DNA of 64,000 nt, from positions 1 through 64,000 of the forward strand of contig JAPPFH010000094.1 in the NCBI GenBank assembly GCA_028875185.1. Direction: 5' to 3'. Positions 1-8,008 of the stretch are shown one piece after another; position 1 is the stretch's first letter; each line of letters opens with the position of its first letter. The notes beneath the pieces were generated by a model. That model was given only the letters and a program-made list of their open reading frames with translations, was not told the origin of the DNA and ran no database searches. The position numbers were made by a program, and so were the translations under genes. This DNA is from Chloroflexota bacterium. Its GTDB lineage: Bacteria; Chloroflexota; Anaerolineae; Aggregatilineales; Phototrophicaceae.

Positions 1-22
1 GGCAAGGGGCCGGGGATGGGGG
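1..22. repeat. Partial GGGGATGGGG-type intergenic repeat
   Basis: The window opens inside a G-rich stretch ending in GGCCGGGGATGGGGG. The same core occurs in the hairpin repeats near 23239-23280, 48227-48248 and 58194-58242. It is cut by the window edge. Confidence 0.45.
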
Positions 23-164
23 TTTGTCGCGCTATCAATGAAATTCACCACACCCCGCGCGTTCACATCAGCGGCGCAAGTCAAAGCGATTGCGGAAATA
101 GGAGAATCTGGCTACACTCACGCGACAGTTTGAGCAGGGGGCATCTGCGGGGAGGCGCGCGATT

Positions 165-1280
165 ATGAAGATTCTCGTTACCGGCGGCACTGGACGCATC
201 GGCGCCAACTTAGTGACGCGGCTGCTGGACGCCGGGCATTCGATTCGCAGTTTCGTCTATCCAGGCGATGCCAGCCGCGCCCGCAAGCTTGACGCCTTTG
301 AGGGAGTCGAAACGGTATTCGGCGATTTGCGCAACCCGCAAGATGTCAGCAGCGCGGTCGCCGGCGTTGACGCCATCTATCATCTGGCGGCCGCGTTTCA
401 GGGACCTTTCAACAATCGGCAGTACCTCGACATCAACGCGATGGGCACACTGAATTTGCTCGAAAGCGTCCGTGAGCTACGTCCCGAATTGCAGCGCTTC
501 GTTTATGCCAGCACGGAAGGCGTCTACTGGGACGCGCGCGTCAATGGGCGTTATTTCGAGCAGCCGATTAGCGAAGATAGGATCGGCGAATATCCCAAGG
601 CGCGCCTGGAGACAGCGCCGCCAATGCCCTACTTGATGACCAAGTGGCTCGGTGAAGAATTGGCGATGGTGTATCACCATCAGTACGGCCTGCCGACTTG
701 CGCCATGCGTTTCTCCACCGTGATCGAGCCGAGCGAATTCCTCAATGACGCAGGCTTGCCAGCGCTATTTCTCTACAGCGCGACGTACAAAACCTACAGT
801 GACCCCAAATCATATCAGATGAGCAACATGCCCGGCGACGATGCGCGCGATCGGGACGTTCAGGCGATGATTGAAGCGATCGTGGCCGGTTGGGATGGCG
901 AGGAGAAACTGCTGTTGAGCCTCAATCCCAATGGCGCGCCCTACCGGCAGCACTTCGGCGATGTGCGCGATATCGCCGATGGCTTGGCGCTGACAATAGA
1001 GCGGGACGAGGCTGTTGGCGAGGTCTTCAATCTGGCGGGCGCCGCCATTTTCGATTGGGGTGAAATCGTTCCGCGGCTGGCGAAGCGCTACAATCTGCCA
1101 GTCGTTGAAGCGCGCGTACCCTTCATGAACTACTTTGAACTGGATTTGAGCAAGATCAAGACCAAGCTGGGATTTGAAGCGCGCCACGACTTCGACAGCA
1201 TTTTGGCGACGGCTGAGGCAATCAGACGCGGCGACGCCACTGATGTCATCCCGACCGGCGTGATGTTTGGCGAAGGGTAA
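165..1280 (+). CDS. NAD-dependent epimerase/dehydratase (extended SDR)
   Basis: This is an extended short-chain dehydrogenase/reductase of 371 residues that probably acts on a sugar or nucleotide-sugar in the cytoplasm. The N-terminal Rossmann glycine motif TGGTGRIG lies at residues 6-13. A serine/threonine stretch (YASTEGVY) and the catalytic pair Y156-xxx-K160 (YLMTK) follow in the usual order and the length is normal. The ATG is preceded by a GGGAGG-like ribosome site. The next gene starts 10 bases downstream on the same strand, so the two are probably co-transcribed. Substrate cannot be told from sequence; the enolase-superfamily neighbour suggests sugar or sugar-acid metabolism. Confidence 0.85.
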   Translation: MKILVTGGTGRIGANLVTRLLDAGHSIRSFVYPGDASRARKLDAFEGVETVFGDLRNPQDVSSAVAGVDAIYHLAAAFQGPFNNRQYLDINAMGTLNLLESVRELRPELQRFVYASTEGVYWDARVNGRYFEQPISEDRIGEYPKARLETAPPMPYLMTKWLGEELAMVYHHQYGLPTCAMRFSTVIEPSEFLNDAGLPALFLYSATYKTYSDPKSYQMSNMPGDDARDRDVQAMIEAIVAGWDGEEKLLLSLNPNGAPYRQHFGDVRDIADGLALTIERDEAVGEVFNLAGAAIFDWGEIVPRLAKRYNLPVVEARVPFMNYFELDLSKIKTKLGFEARHDFDSILATAEAIRRGDATDVIPTGVMFGEG

Positions 1281-1290
1281 GGGCAGGCAG

Positions 1291-2427
1291 ATGGAAAACG
1301 CAAAAATCGCTCGTATCGAATCCGCGCCATTATTGGGCAAACGACCGCGGGAAGCCGGCAATAATGCGCGTTTGAACATACATGGCATCAATGTGCATAT
1401 GCGGGTCTTGCGATTGACCACCGCCGATGGCGCATCGGGCTTTGGTCTCTGCTTCGCCGGAATTGAATCGGCGCAGGCGCTCTTGGGCGCGGATGTCTTC
1501 ACGCTGCTGAATGTTGACGGGCATATCGGGGATGCCGCCCGCGCTTTCGATTTTCCCTTATGGGATCTGCTGGGCGTTCTGCGCGGCAAGCCGGTTTATG
1601 AATTGGCGGCGCCCGCGAAGGCGCAATTCACCGAGCCGCTGCGCGTACCATGCTACGATACGTCGCTCTACATGAATGACTTGGGCATCGAGTCCGATGA
1701 GGCGGGCGCGGCGCTCATCGCCGAACACGCGCGCGAAGGCTACGAAAAGAACCATCGCGCTTTCAAGATCAAGGTCGGGCGCGGCGCCCGGCACATGCCG
1801 CTTGAGGCGGGAACGCGGCGCGATATCGCAGTGATCAAAGCGGTGCGCGACGCGGTGGGGCCCGAAGCGGCGATCATGATTGACGCCAACAATGGCTATA
1901 ACTTGAACATCGCCAAACAAGTGCTGGCGGAGACGGCCGACTGCAATCTGTTTTGGCTGGAAGAGGCTTTCCACGAGGACCCCGAACTCTACGAGACACT
2001 GCGCGACTGGATGGAAAACGAGGGTTTGTCCGTGCTGATCGCGGATGGCGAGGGCTGGGCGGCGGAAGCGCTGCTGGATTGGGCGCGCGCTGGCTTCGTT
2101 GATGTGGTGCAGTACGATATTTTCAGCCACGGCTTCGGCAACTGGCTGGATACCGGCGCGCAGCTTGATGGCTGGGGCGCGCGCGCGGCGCCGCATCATT
2201 ATGGCCGCCATCTGGGAAATTATGTTTCCGGTCATTTGGCGGGGGCGGTCAAGGGCTTTGCCTTTGTCGAATGGGACGAGACGACCACGCCCGGCATTGA
2301 CGCTTCAGCTTATCGCGTCGAGGAGGGGCAGGTGGTCATCCCCGCTGCGGCGGGCTTTGGGCTGGAGCTGGAGGAAGATGTCTTCCGCGCGGCAGTGCGG
2401 GACGGCGGGTGGGAGTTGCGGTTATAA
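1291..2427 (+). CDS. Mandelate racemase/muconate lactonizing enzyme family protein
   Basis: This is an enolase-superfamily enzyme of 378 residues, a family that abstracts a proton alpha to a carboxylate to racemise or dehydrate sugar acids. The KxK motif is at K159/K161, a metal-binding aspartate at D198 (MIDANNG), glutamates at 224-225 (WLEEAF), and a further acidic site around IADGEG near 250. A histidine-rich segment (PHHYGRHLG) near 307 may supply a catalytic base. The ATG at 1291 is chosen over an in-frame TTG at 1267, because the latter overlaps the upstream gene and an AGGCAG-like site precedes 1291. It likely forms an operon with the SDR upstream. A sugar-acid dehydratase role is inference. 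Confidence 0.85.
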   Translation: MENAKIARIESAPLLGKRPREAGNNARLNIHGINVHMRVLRLTTADGASGFGLCFAGIESAQALLGADVFTLLNVDGHIGDAARAFDFPLWDLLGVLRGKPVYELAAPAKAQFTEPLRVPCYDTSLYMNDLGIESDEAGAALIAEHAREGYEKNHRAFKIKVGRGARHMPLEAGTRRDIAVIKAVRDAVGPEAAIMIDANNGYNLNIAKQVLAETADCNLFWLEEAFHEDPELYETLRDWMENEGLSVLIADGEGWAAEALLDWARAGFVDVVQYDIFSHGFGNWLDTGAQLDGWGARAAPHHYGRHLGNYVSGHLAGAVKGFAFVEWDETTTPGIDASAYRVEEGQVVIPAAAGFGLELEEDVFRAAVRDGGWELRL

Positions 2428-2576
2428 GAATTGAAATTACTGGTTGACATGAATATCCCGTCAATCGAAATCAAAACACTTGATGAATCAGAGGTTTCAA
2501 AAACGCGCATTGCGACACATGACCGGCTATCTTCGTGTAGCTAAGGTTTTCAATCACCCTAACTGAGCCTCCAGAA

Positions 2577-5417
2577 ATGAGAAATCCCGTGATCAACGAT
2601 GCACTCAATCAGTTTCCAGATTTTATGCATGCAGTCTATGGAGATGTGCACCGCTGGTTAGATAGCCGAAAGGACACCGAGGGATTCCGCAACGTACATA
2701 CAGATATTGATGCCGATGACCTGCGCGGAATCGGGAAGCTCTTCCACGAACTCTTTCCAACGCACTACTTCAAAGTGGCATGGGCTATTGAGCAACTCAT
2801 TACGGACTCCACGCTCGAAAGTTGGCTTAAAGACAGTGGCAAGCTCTGCGTGATTGATGTGGGGTGTGGATCAGGTGCAGCATCCTGCGCATTTGTCGAA
2901 GCACTTGCACGCGTCATTGAGGAACAAGACATTGGACATGTGGTTCACGTTCACCTGATAGGCGTCGATCCAAACAGAGCTGCGTTAGAAATGTATCGCA
3001 CGGTAGTCCAAAGAACGTCGAACAGTGAGAAGATTCCACTGAATCTTGAGATTACTTCAGAGATTCTTTGTGAAAAGATTCTGGAAGGAGCGCTTCGAGT
3101 ACAGTCGATGCTCCACAGATTGATAAAAGACAGAGGTCAACCTTCCATTCCCAGAACTCTCCTGTTGCAGGTTAACGTGTTACGTCCTCTGTCTGAGCAG
3201 ATGTCTGACGTAGCTGAGGCGTATCATCGGATCTTTACTACTACTCCAATGGATTGGATTCATTGCATGACCATCGGCACTCGCGGATGGGAAAACAAAG
3301 TGCAAAACATGAAGTATTTCATTGAACAGCATTTCCGAGCGCACGACGTAGAGTCACTCACACTGAATAATAGAGTACGATTTGCGAATCCCCCATACAG
3401 CATGTATAGAAGTCGTGGGCGCAAAACTCACACTACAGGTTTCCATTCTACCTATGCCTCTATACAAAGTGCAGCATGGCTAAATGATGAGACTTGGCTT
3501 TCGGCAATTGATCAAGACAATATTTTGCTCGGATGGGCACGAGCCAGAATGGCGCTCTTGCGAGACTCTCTGGCCGATGAAGCGGAGATCCGGCTATTTG
3601 ATCAAGACGTACCAAAATACATCGCTCGGCTGCAGCGTCGATTGGCTGTTTACGCTGAAGACCTCTTTCGTCCTGAGGAACAGATTCACTACGAGTTGCC
3701 AAAGAATGCCGAGTCCTTCAGACCAAAGAATCTATCGAGGTTTGAAGAAGAAATCCTATCGGTGGCCATAATTCAAATTGCCGGAGACGACTTTCTGAGA
3801 GACCGAAACATTTACGCCTTCCGCCTAAATAATGTCATTGAGCGGAAATCCGAATACCTCTACCAGTATTTCGGATTTGGATATGAAGCATGGATCAGAG
3901 ACGCGCGATATGCTGCTAAGTCCAATCCCAACGGAAAAGTAATCCGAACGGATCTGTCATCCTTTTACACTCGAATTTCACAAACTGCACTTACCGAAAC
4001 TTTACGTGCTCAGATGCGGGTGCAGAGTGAAAGGATCAAATGGCTTCTCGAAAAGGTTTTCCATAAGCGCTTGCATCCAAGTTACCATCAAGCGGGCTAT
4101 GGTCTTTCGCAGGGAGGAGTAGGATCAGGTTACTATTCAAACATTTTTGTTCGAGAGATAGATGAATTCTTTGTTGGCGAGAATCCGTTAAAGGTAAGCT
4201 ATCACAGGTATGCAGATGACATTCTCATTATCGTGCCAGAGAACGAGTCGACGGACAAAGTACTGGTGACTCTTGACAAGCTTCTACAAGAACTCGAACT
4301 TGAACGCAGCCAATATAAGACTTGCATTTACAACTGCACTGAATTTGATGAACACATCAAGTCCGGCCTGAATCCTGAACTTTCTACGCTAAATCTACGA
4401 TTCAACATTGTGCTCAAGCAACTTTGGCTCGTCGTATGCAATTATCACTCGCAATTGAATATTGACGAGTCTAAGTTGTACGATTTCTTGCGGCACTATA
4501 GTCAATGTCTCGCGGCATTAGGCGTCGTGGTGCCGGTCCCTATGCTTAGACGAAAGTTAAAGAAGTATCTTGATTCTGATGAACAGTCTCCAAACGTCAG
4601 GATTCCCGACTATTGCGCCCAAGTTGACCCAAACGATTGGGCAGCGTCGTTTAGAGAATTAAACCCGGAATGGATGCGCAAGGTCGAGTCGATGCAAAAT
4701 GATTTCGAATCAATTTCATTGCCTATACTTGAATCGTTGAAAAATGGAACGGATGCCATTAGTCGTGAAGCTAGTACTAGGCTGAGGTTCTGCATCAGTC
4801 GACTGTGCAGAATCGGTTTTCGTGATGAAGTTCTGAAACTACTTTTTGACCTATTGAAACATGCATCACATGTTTTGAGGGAGCCTGCCTACGTTGTGGA
4901 CAGCATAGGTATGCAAGGGCACGAAAACCTAATTCACAGTCTTCATCACCACTTTGCGCGCGTTGACAGAGATAATTCTTATATGCGGGCTATGTCGTTG
5001 CGAGCGATGCGTCATTGTCAGTCGGCATCTGAAGACATCCTCGTTGATACCATCACTGACGAGCACGAGTCCATTGATGCGAGACTCATGGCTTCTGAAA
5101 CGCTACTCGCAAGCCAAACCCACGTACTTGGTGACCAGAATTGGGCAAACTTGAGTTCTACTCTCGCCAATGAGGAGCTGTATCCACAACTTAAAAAGAA
5201 TCTGATATTGATATTGAGACAAATTTGTGACGTTGATGCCTCGACATTTAAGCCCCGGCCCAGCGACGATCCCATTTTGCAGGACGCTTTTGAAGTCGAA
5301 GATGATTATTGTGTTTTTGAACAGGCGGAGCCAACTGAACTTGAGGACTTTTACGACTTAGATTTTCCGGATGATGCAAATGAATACGGCGAACAAGTTA
5401 CCGTGAAAAGCCATTAG
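2577..5417 (+). CDS. Methyltransferase-like / reverse transcriptase / helical-repeat fusion protein
   Basis: A 946-residue protein with at least three parts. Residues about 60-260 hold a class I SAM-binding signature: DVGCGSG at 94-100, then GVDP at 129-132. Residues about 400-620 are a reverse transcriptase: motif A RTDLSSFY with D459, motif B GLSQGGVGSGYYSN from 509, and catalytic YADD at 545-548, followed by a KT pair at 581-582. Residues about 710-885 are leucine-rich helices resembling the alpha-repeat tails of Abi/DRT-type reverse transcriptases; the last 40 residues are acidic. Codon use is much more AT-rich than neighbouring genes, pointing to transfer. No maturase or endonuclease domain is visible. 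A stop at 2538-2540 bounds the frame upstream; ATG 2577 has no strong ribosome site. RT assignment is firm, the methyltransferase call is good, a defence role is inference. Confidence 0.85.
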   Translation: MRNPVINDALNQFPDFMHAVYGDVHRWLDSRKDTEGFRNVHTDIDADDLRGIGKLFHELFPTHYFKVAWAIEQLITDSTLESWLKDSGKLCVIDVGCGSGAASCAFVEALARVIEEQDIGHVVHVHLIGVDPNRAALEMYRTVVQRTSNSEKIPLNLEITSEILCEKILEGALRVQSMLHRLIKDRGQPSIPRTLLLQVNVLRPLSEQMSDVAEAYHRIFTTTPMDWIHCMTIGTRGWENKVQNMKYFIEQHFRAHDVESLTLNNRVRFANPPYSMYRSRGRKTHTTGFHSTYASIQSAAWLNDETWLSAIDQDNILLGWARARMALLRDSLADEAEIRLFDQDVPKYIARLQRRLAVYAEDLFRPEEQIHYELPKNAESFRPKNLSRFEEEILSVAIIQIAGDDFLRDRNIYAFRLNNVIERKSEYLYQYFGFGYEAWIRDARYAAKSNPNGKVIRTDLSSFYTRISQTALTETLRAQMRVQSERIKWLLEKVFHKRLHPSYHQAGYGLSQGGVGSGYYSNIFVREIDEFFVGENPLKVSYHRYADDILIIVPENESTDKVLVTLDKLLQELELERSQYKTCIYNCTEFDEHIKSGLNPELSTLNLRFNIVLKQLWLVVCNYHSQLNIDESKLYDFLRHYSQCLAALGVVVPVPMLRRKLKKYLDSDEQSPNVRIPDYCAQVDPNDWAASFRELNPEWMRKVESMQNDFESISLPILESLKNGTDAISREASTRLRFCISRLCRIGFRDEVLKLLFDLLKHASHVLREPAYVVDSIGMQGHENLIHSLHHHFARVDRDNSYMRAMSLRAMRHCQSASEDILVDTITDEHESIDARLMASETLLASQTHVLGDQNWANLSSTLANEELYPQLKKNLILILRQICDVDASTFKPRPSDDPILQDAFEVEDDYCVFEQAEPTELEDFYDLDFPDDANEYGEQVTVKSH

Positions 5418-5447
5418 TCAAAGTTCCCAGGATCACACCTGCACCAC

Positions 5448-6923
5448 CTATTTGAACTCCATCACGCCGTCGTTTAGGCGACCGTAGCGCATCATCAGCA
5501 AGTCTTTCAAGTAATTCTGATACACCTTCCAGGGGCGCCGCGTCCCTTGCTTCGGCAAGTCTGGCAGTGCCCGCCGCACGTAGCCCGATGTGAAATCGAT
5601 CATCGGCTCGGTGATTTGCGAATCCGCTTCGAGGCGCGGCACACAATGCTGGTAACCGCGTCGCTCCATATAATTGAGCAAGCGGCAAACATATTCGCAG
5701 ATCAATTCGCATTTGAGCGTCCACGAGGCGTTGGAATACCCGAATGACAAGGCCAGGTTGGGGATGTTGCTGAACATGATGCCCTTGTAGCTCAAGGTGT
5801 CGCCCAGTTCGACCGCATCGCCGTCAACGATGATTTCCACCCCGTCCATGATCCGCATGCGCATGCCGGTGGCGGTGACGATGATATCAGCAGGCAGGAT
5901 CTCGCCCGATTCAAGGCGGATGCCCTCGTTAACAAAGCGCTCGATGCGATCGGTCGCCATCGACACAGCGCCCGACTTGATCGCGTTGAAAAGATCGTTG
6001 TCAGGCACAAGGCAAAGCCGCTCATCCCAGGGATTGTAGCGCGGACTGAAATGCCTATCGACATCGTAATCGGGTCCCAGCGCGGACCTTACGCCATCGA
6101 GAATCATGTCGCGCGCTTTCTGTGGTTTGCTGCGCGCCAAGTGAAAATAGTATCTCTGCCGCATGATTTGCCGCCAGCGCATGAGCCAAGCCGCCAGCTT
6201 GAAGGGCAAGCGCTTGCGCAAACGCGCCGCTGTCGGGTCCTTCGCGGGTAGGCTGGCGACATAACTCGGCGAACGCTGCAACATGGTCACATGCGCTGCC
6301 TTCCGCGCCAATGCCGGGACGATGGTGACGGCGGTAGCGCCGCTGCCGATGACGATGACGCGCTTGCCGGCGTAATCCAAATCGCCCCAGGCTTGCGGAT
6401 GGACGATATCGCCGGCGAAATCGTCCATGCCGCGCCACTCGGGCGTGTAGCCGCGGTCGTAGCGGTAGTAACCGGTGCACATGAAGAGAAAATTGCAGCG
6501 GATTTGAAGCGGCTCGCTCGGCGCGGGGCGCTCGATTTCCACCGTCCATTCGGACGATTGCGACGACCAATCAATGCGACAGACACGATGGCTGAACCGC
6601 GCGCGCTGGTCGATGCCGAATTCGCGGGCGGTGTCGCAGATGTACTGCCGGATTGCGGAGCCATCTGCTATCGCCTTTTCGCCCGTCCAGGGGCGAAAGC
6701 GATAACCGAGCGTGTACATATCGGAATCGGAGCGGACGCCGGGGTAACGAAAAAAGTCCCAGGTGCCGCCAATGGCGGCGCGGCTTTCAACGATAGTCCA
6801 GCTCAGATGCGGGCAGCGCTTTTGCACATAGTAACCCGCCGCGATACCCGATATTCCGGTGCCGACTATCAAGACATCGACATACTCCGCCACGCGCGCA
6901 CTGGTCTCAGAAGTTCCAGGCAT
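5448..6923 (-). CDS. Flavin-containing monooxygenase, Baeyer-Villiger type
   Basis: This is a cytoplasmic FAD- and NADPH-dependent monooxygenase of 491 residues that oxygenates ketones or other soft nucleophiles. The FAD Rossmann motif GTGISG is at residues 21-26, the conserved GGTWDFFRYPGVRSDSD segment at about 52-67, the BVMO fingerprint FAGDIVHPQAW at 169-179 (FxGxxxHxxxW, followed by G instead of P), and the NADPH motif GSGATA at 193-198. It converges on the reverse-transcriptase gene with only 30 bases between their stop codons. Its GC-rich codon use matches the host rather than the low-GC genes on either side, so it looks like a resident gene bracketed by imported ones. Substrate unknown. 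Confidence 0.88.
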   Translation of the reverse strand: MPGTSETSARVAEYVDVLIVGTGISGIAAGYYVQKRCPHLSWTIVESRAAIGGTWDFFRYPGVRSDSDMYTLGYRFRPWTGEKAIADGSAIRQYICDTAREFGIDQRARFSHRVCRIDWSSQSSEWTVEIERPAPSEPLQIRCNFLFMCTGYYRYDRGYTPEWRGMDDFAGDIVHPQAWGDLDYAGKRVIVIGSGATAVTIVPALARKAAHVTMLQRSPSYVASLPAKDPTAARLRKRLPFKLAAWLMRWRQIMRQRYYFHLARSKPQKARDMILDGVRSALGPDYDVDRHFSPRYNPWDERLCLVPDNDLFNAIKSGAVSMATDRIERFVNEGIRLESGEILPADIIVTATGMRMRIMDGVEIIVDGDAVELGDTLSYKGIMFSNIPNLALSFGYSNASWTLKCELICEYVCRLLNYMERRGYQHCVPRLEADSQITEPMIDFTSGYVRRALPDLPKQGTRRPWKVYQNYLKDLLMMRYGRLNDGVMEFK

Positions 6924-7051
6924 TGATGATATTCGTTATCAACTCGCGCTGCGCTAAACCAAGGTTCGCGCCTGCCTCGCCACGCCGCCAGCGTCATCGT
7001 CATGGCAACCGCCGACGAGGTCGCGCAAGGTGAGGTCAAGCTGTTGGATTT

Positions 7052-8008
7052 TCATTCTGTAGGTAAACATGCATTGATAACCGTTATAAAATCATCCGGC
7101 GTAAAGGTTCGCCTACGCCCATAATTATCGTAGTCATCCGGTCTAGCTTTATACATGTCAAGCATCCCTCTATATTGTGGCAGGTTCGGAAAGGTGTCGC
7201 CGCCTTCTTTAAGAGGTCCGTATTCATTACCCACCAGGATCAAATCGCGAAACCAGCCACGCCTTCTTAAGAACTGAAGGTATCCCCATTCCTTCGTTTC
7301 TTCGTAGTCACTAAATCCGATATTCATAATTGTATATTCGGCTCCACGTGTTTTTTCCTCAATTTCAGCTTTTTCTTCATCCGACAGTTTTTCCCAATCT
7401 GATTGAAGTCTTTCCATCATACTGAGAATATCGCGCACTTCCTGGCATTTTTTCTCATTCAAAGGAGGATAGCTAACAGGCGCCCACCCGTATTCTAGTT
7501 CGTATCCGCTTTCATAAACATTTATCTCACTTTCATAACAATAGTCATCATCCAGCTTATCAAGTATTTGATACAGCATAAGCATTTGCCGTTGATGCGC
7601 ATTACTGTAAGTCGCCGTGGTGAACCCTTGGAATATAGAACCACACAACTTGGCGAAACTTTCAATGCCGCTGCCCTCAACGCAAAAAATATTACCGTCA
7701 CCGAGATACCTGACAACTTCTTCTGGATTTACAGAAAAGATGTACGGGACGATGTGTTTGTCGTATTCTTTAGCCCACGCTACTTCTCGTTGACAATAGC
7801 TGTTTTCGCTCATGGAGCTATGGGATGCAAAAAATACAAACACCTGACACCGACGAACTTGTTCGTGTAGTTTGTTGTCAGTATCTTCCCCTCCCAAAAG
7901 GCGTCTGTCCCAAAACACATATTTGCTTGGAAAAGCCAGTTCCAACAGATTCGCTATTTGTTCTACAATTTGTTTATTATCATGGCTGTACGAAATGAAG
8001 ATGCTCAA
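7052..8008 (-). CDS. TIR-domain protein with YfbU-like C-terminal half
   Basis: This 318-residue protein starts with a TIR domain (about 1-130): SIFISYSHD at 2-10, the WDRRLLGGED loop at 33-42, and SYCQREVAW at 70-78, where E75 fits the catalytic glutamate of NAD-cleaving TIRs. Residues about 137-316 resemble E. coli YfbU as I recall it: an E-x-GY-x-L element near 166-171, an RDILSMMERLQSDW helix near 192-205, a NIGFSDYEE segment, a QYRGMLDMYKARP segment and a C-terminal FITVINA. The TTG start overlaps the upstream methyltransferase stop by 4 bases (TTGA) and has a GGAGGA site, so translation is coupled. Codon use is AT-rich. TIR call is firm, the YfbU match is from memory, an abortive-defence role is inference. 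Confidence 0.82.
   Translation of the reverse strand: MSIFISYSHDNKQIVEQIANLLELAFPSKYVFWDRRLLGGEDTDNKLHEQVRRCQVFVFFASHSSMSENSYCQREVAWAKEYDKHIVPYIFSVNPEEVVRYLGDGNIFCVEGSGIESFAKLCGSIFQGFTTATYSNAHQRQMLMLYQILDKLDDDYCYESEINVYESGYELEYGWAPVSYPPLNEKKCQEVRDILSMMERLQSDWEKLSDEEKAEIEEKTRGAEYTIMNIGFSDYEETKEWGYLQFLRRRGWFRDLILVGNEYGPLKEGGDTFPNLPQYRGMLDMYKARPDDYDNYGRRRTFTPDDFITVINACLPTE

Noticed and set aside
2444-2449. TTGACA as -35 box of the RT gene
   Set aside because: No acceptable -10 hexamer lies 16-18 bases downstream, so I do not call a promoter.
2577-5417. Group II intron, retron or diversity-generating retroelement
   Set aside because: No maturase or endonuclease domain and no recognisable intron RNA; no obvious msr/msd structure in the 149 bases upstream; motif B has the normal SQG order rather than the SQ ending of DGRs, and no template/variable repeat pair was seen.
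5448-6923. Monooxygenase as part of the defence island
   Set aside because: Its base composition and family fit a resident metabolic gene, and it is convergent with the RT gene and not coupled to the TIR pair.
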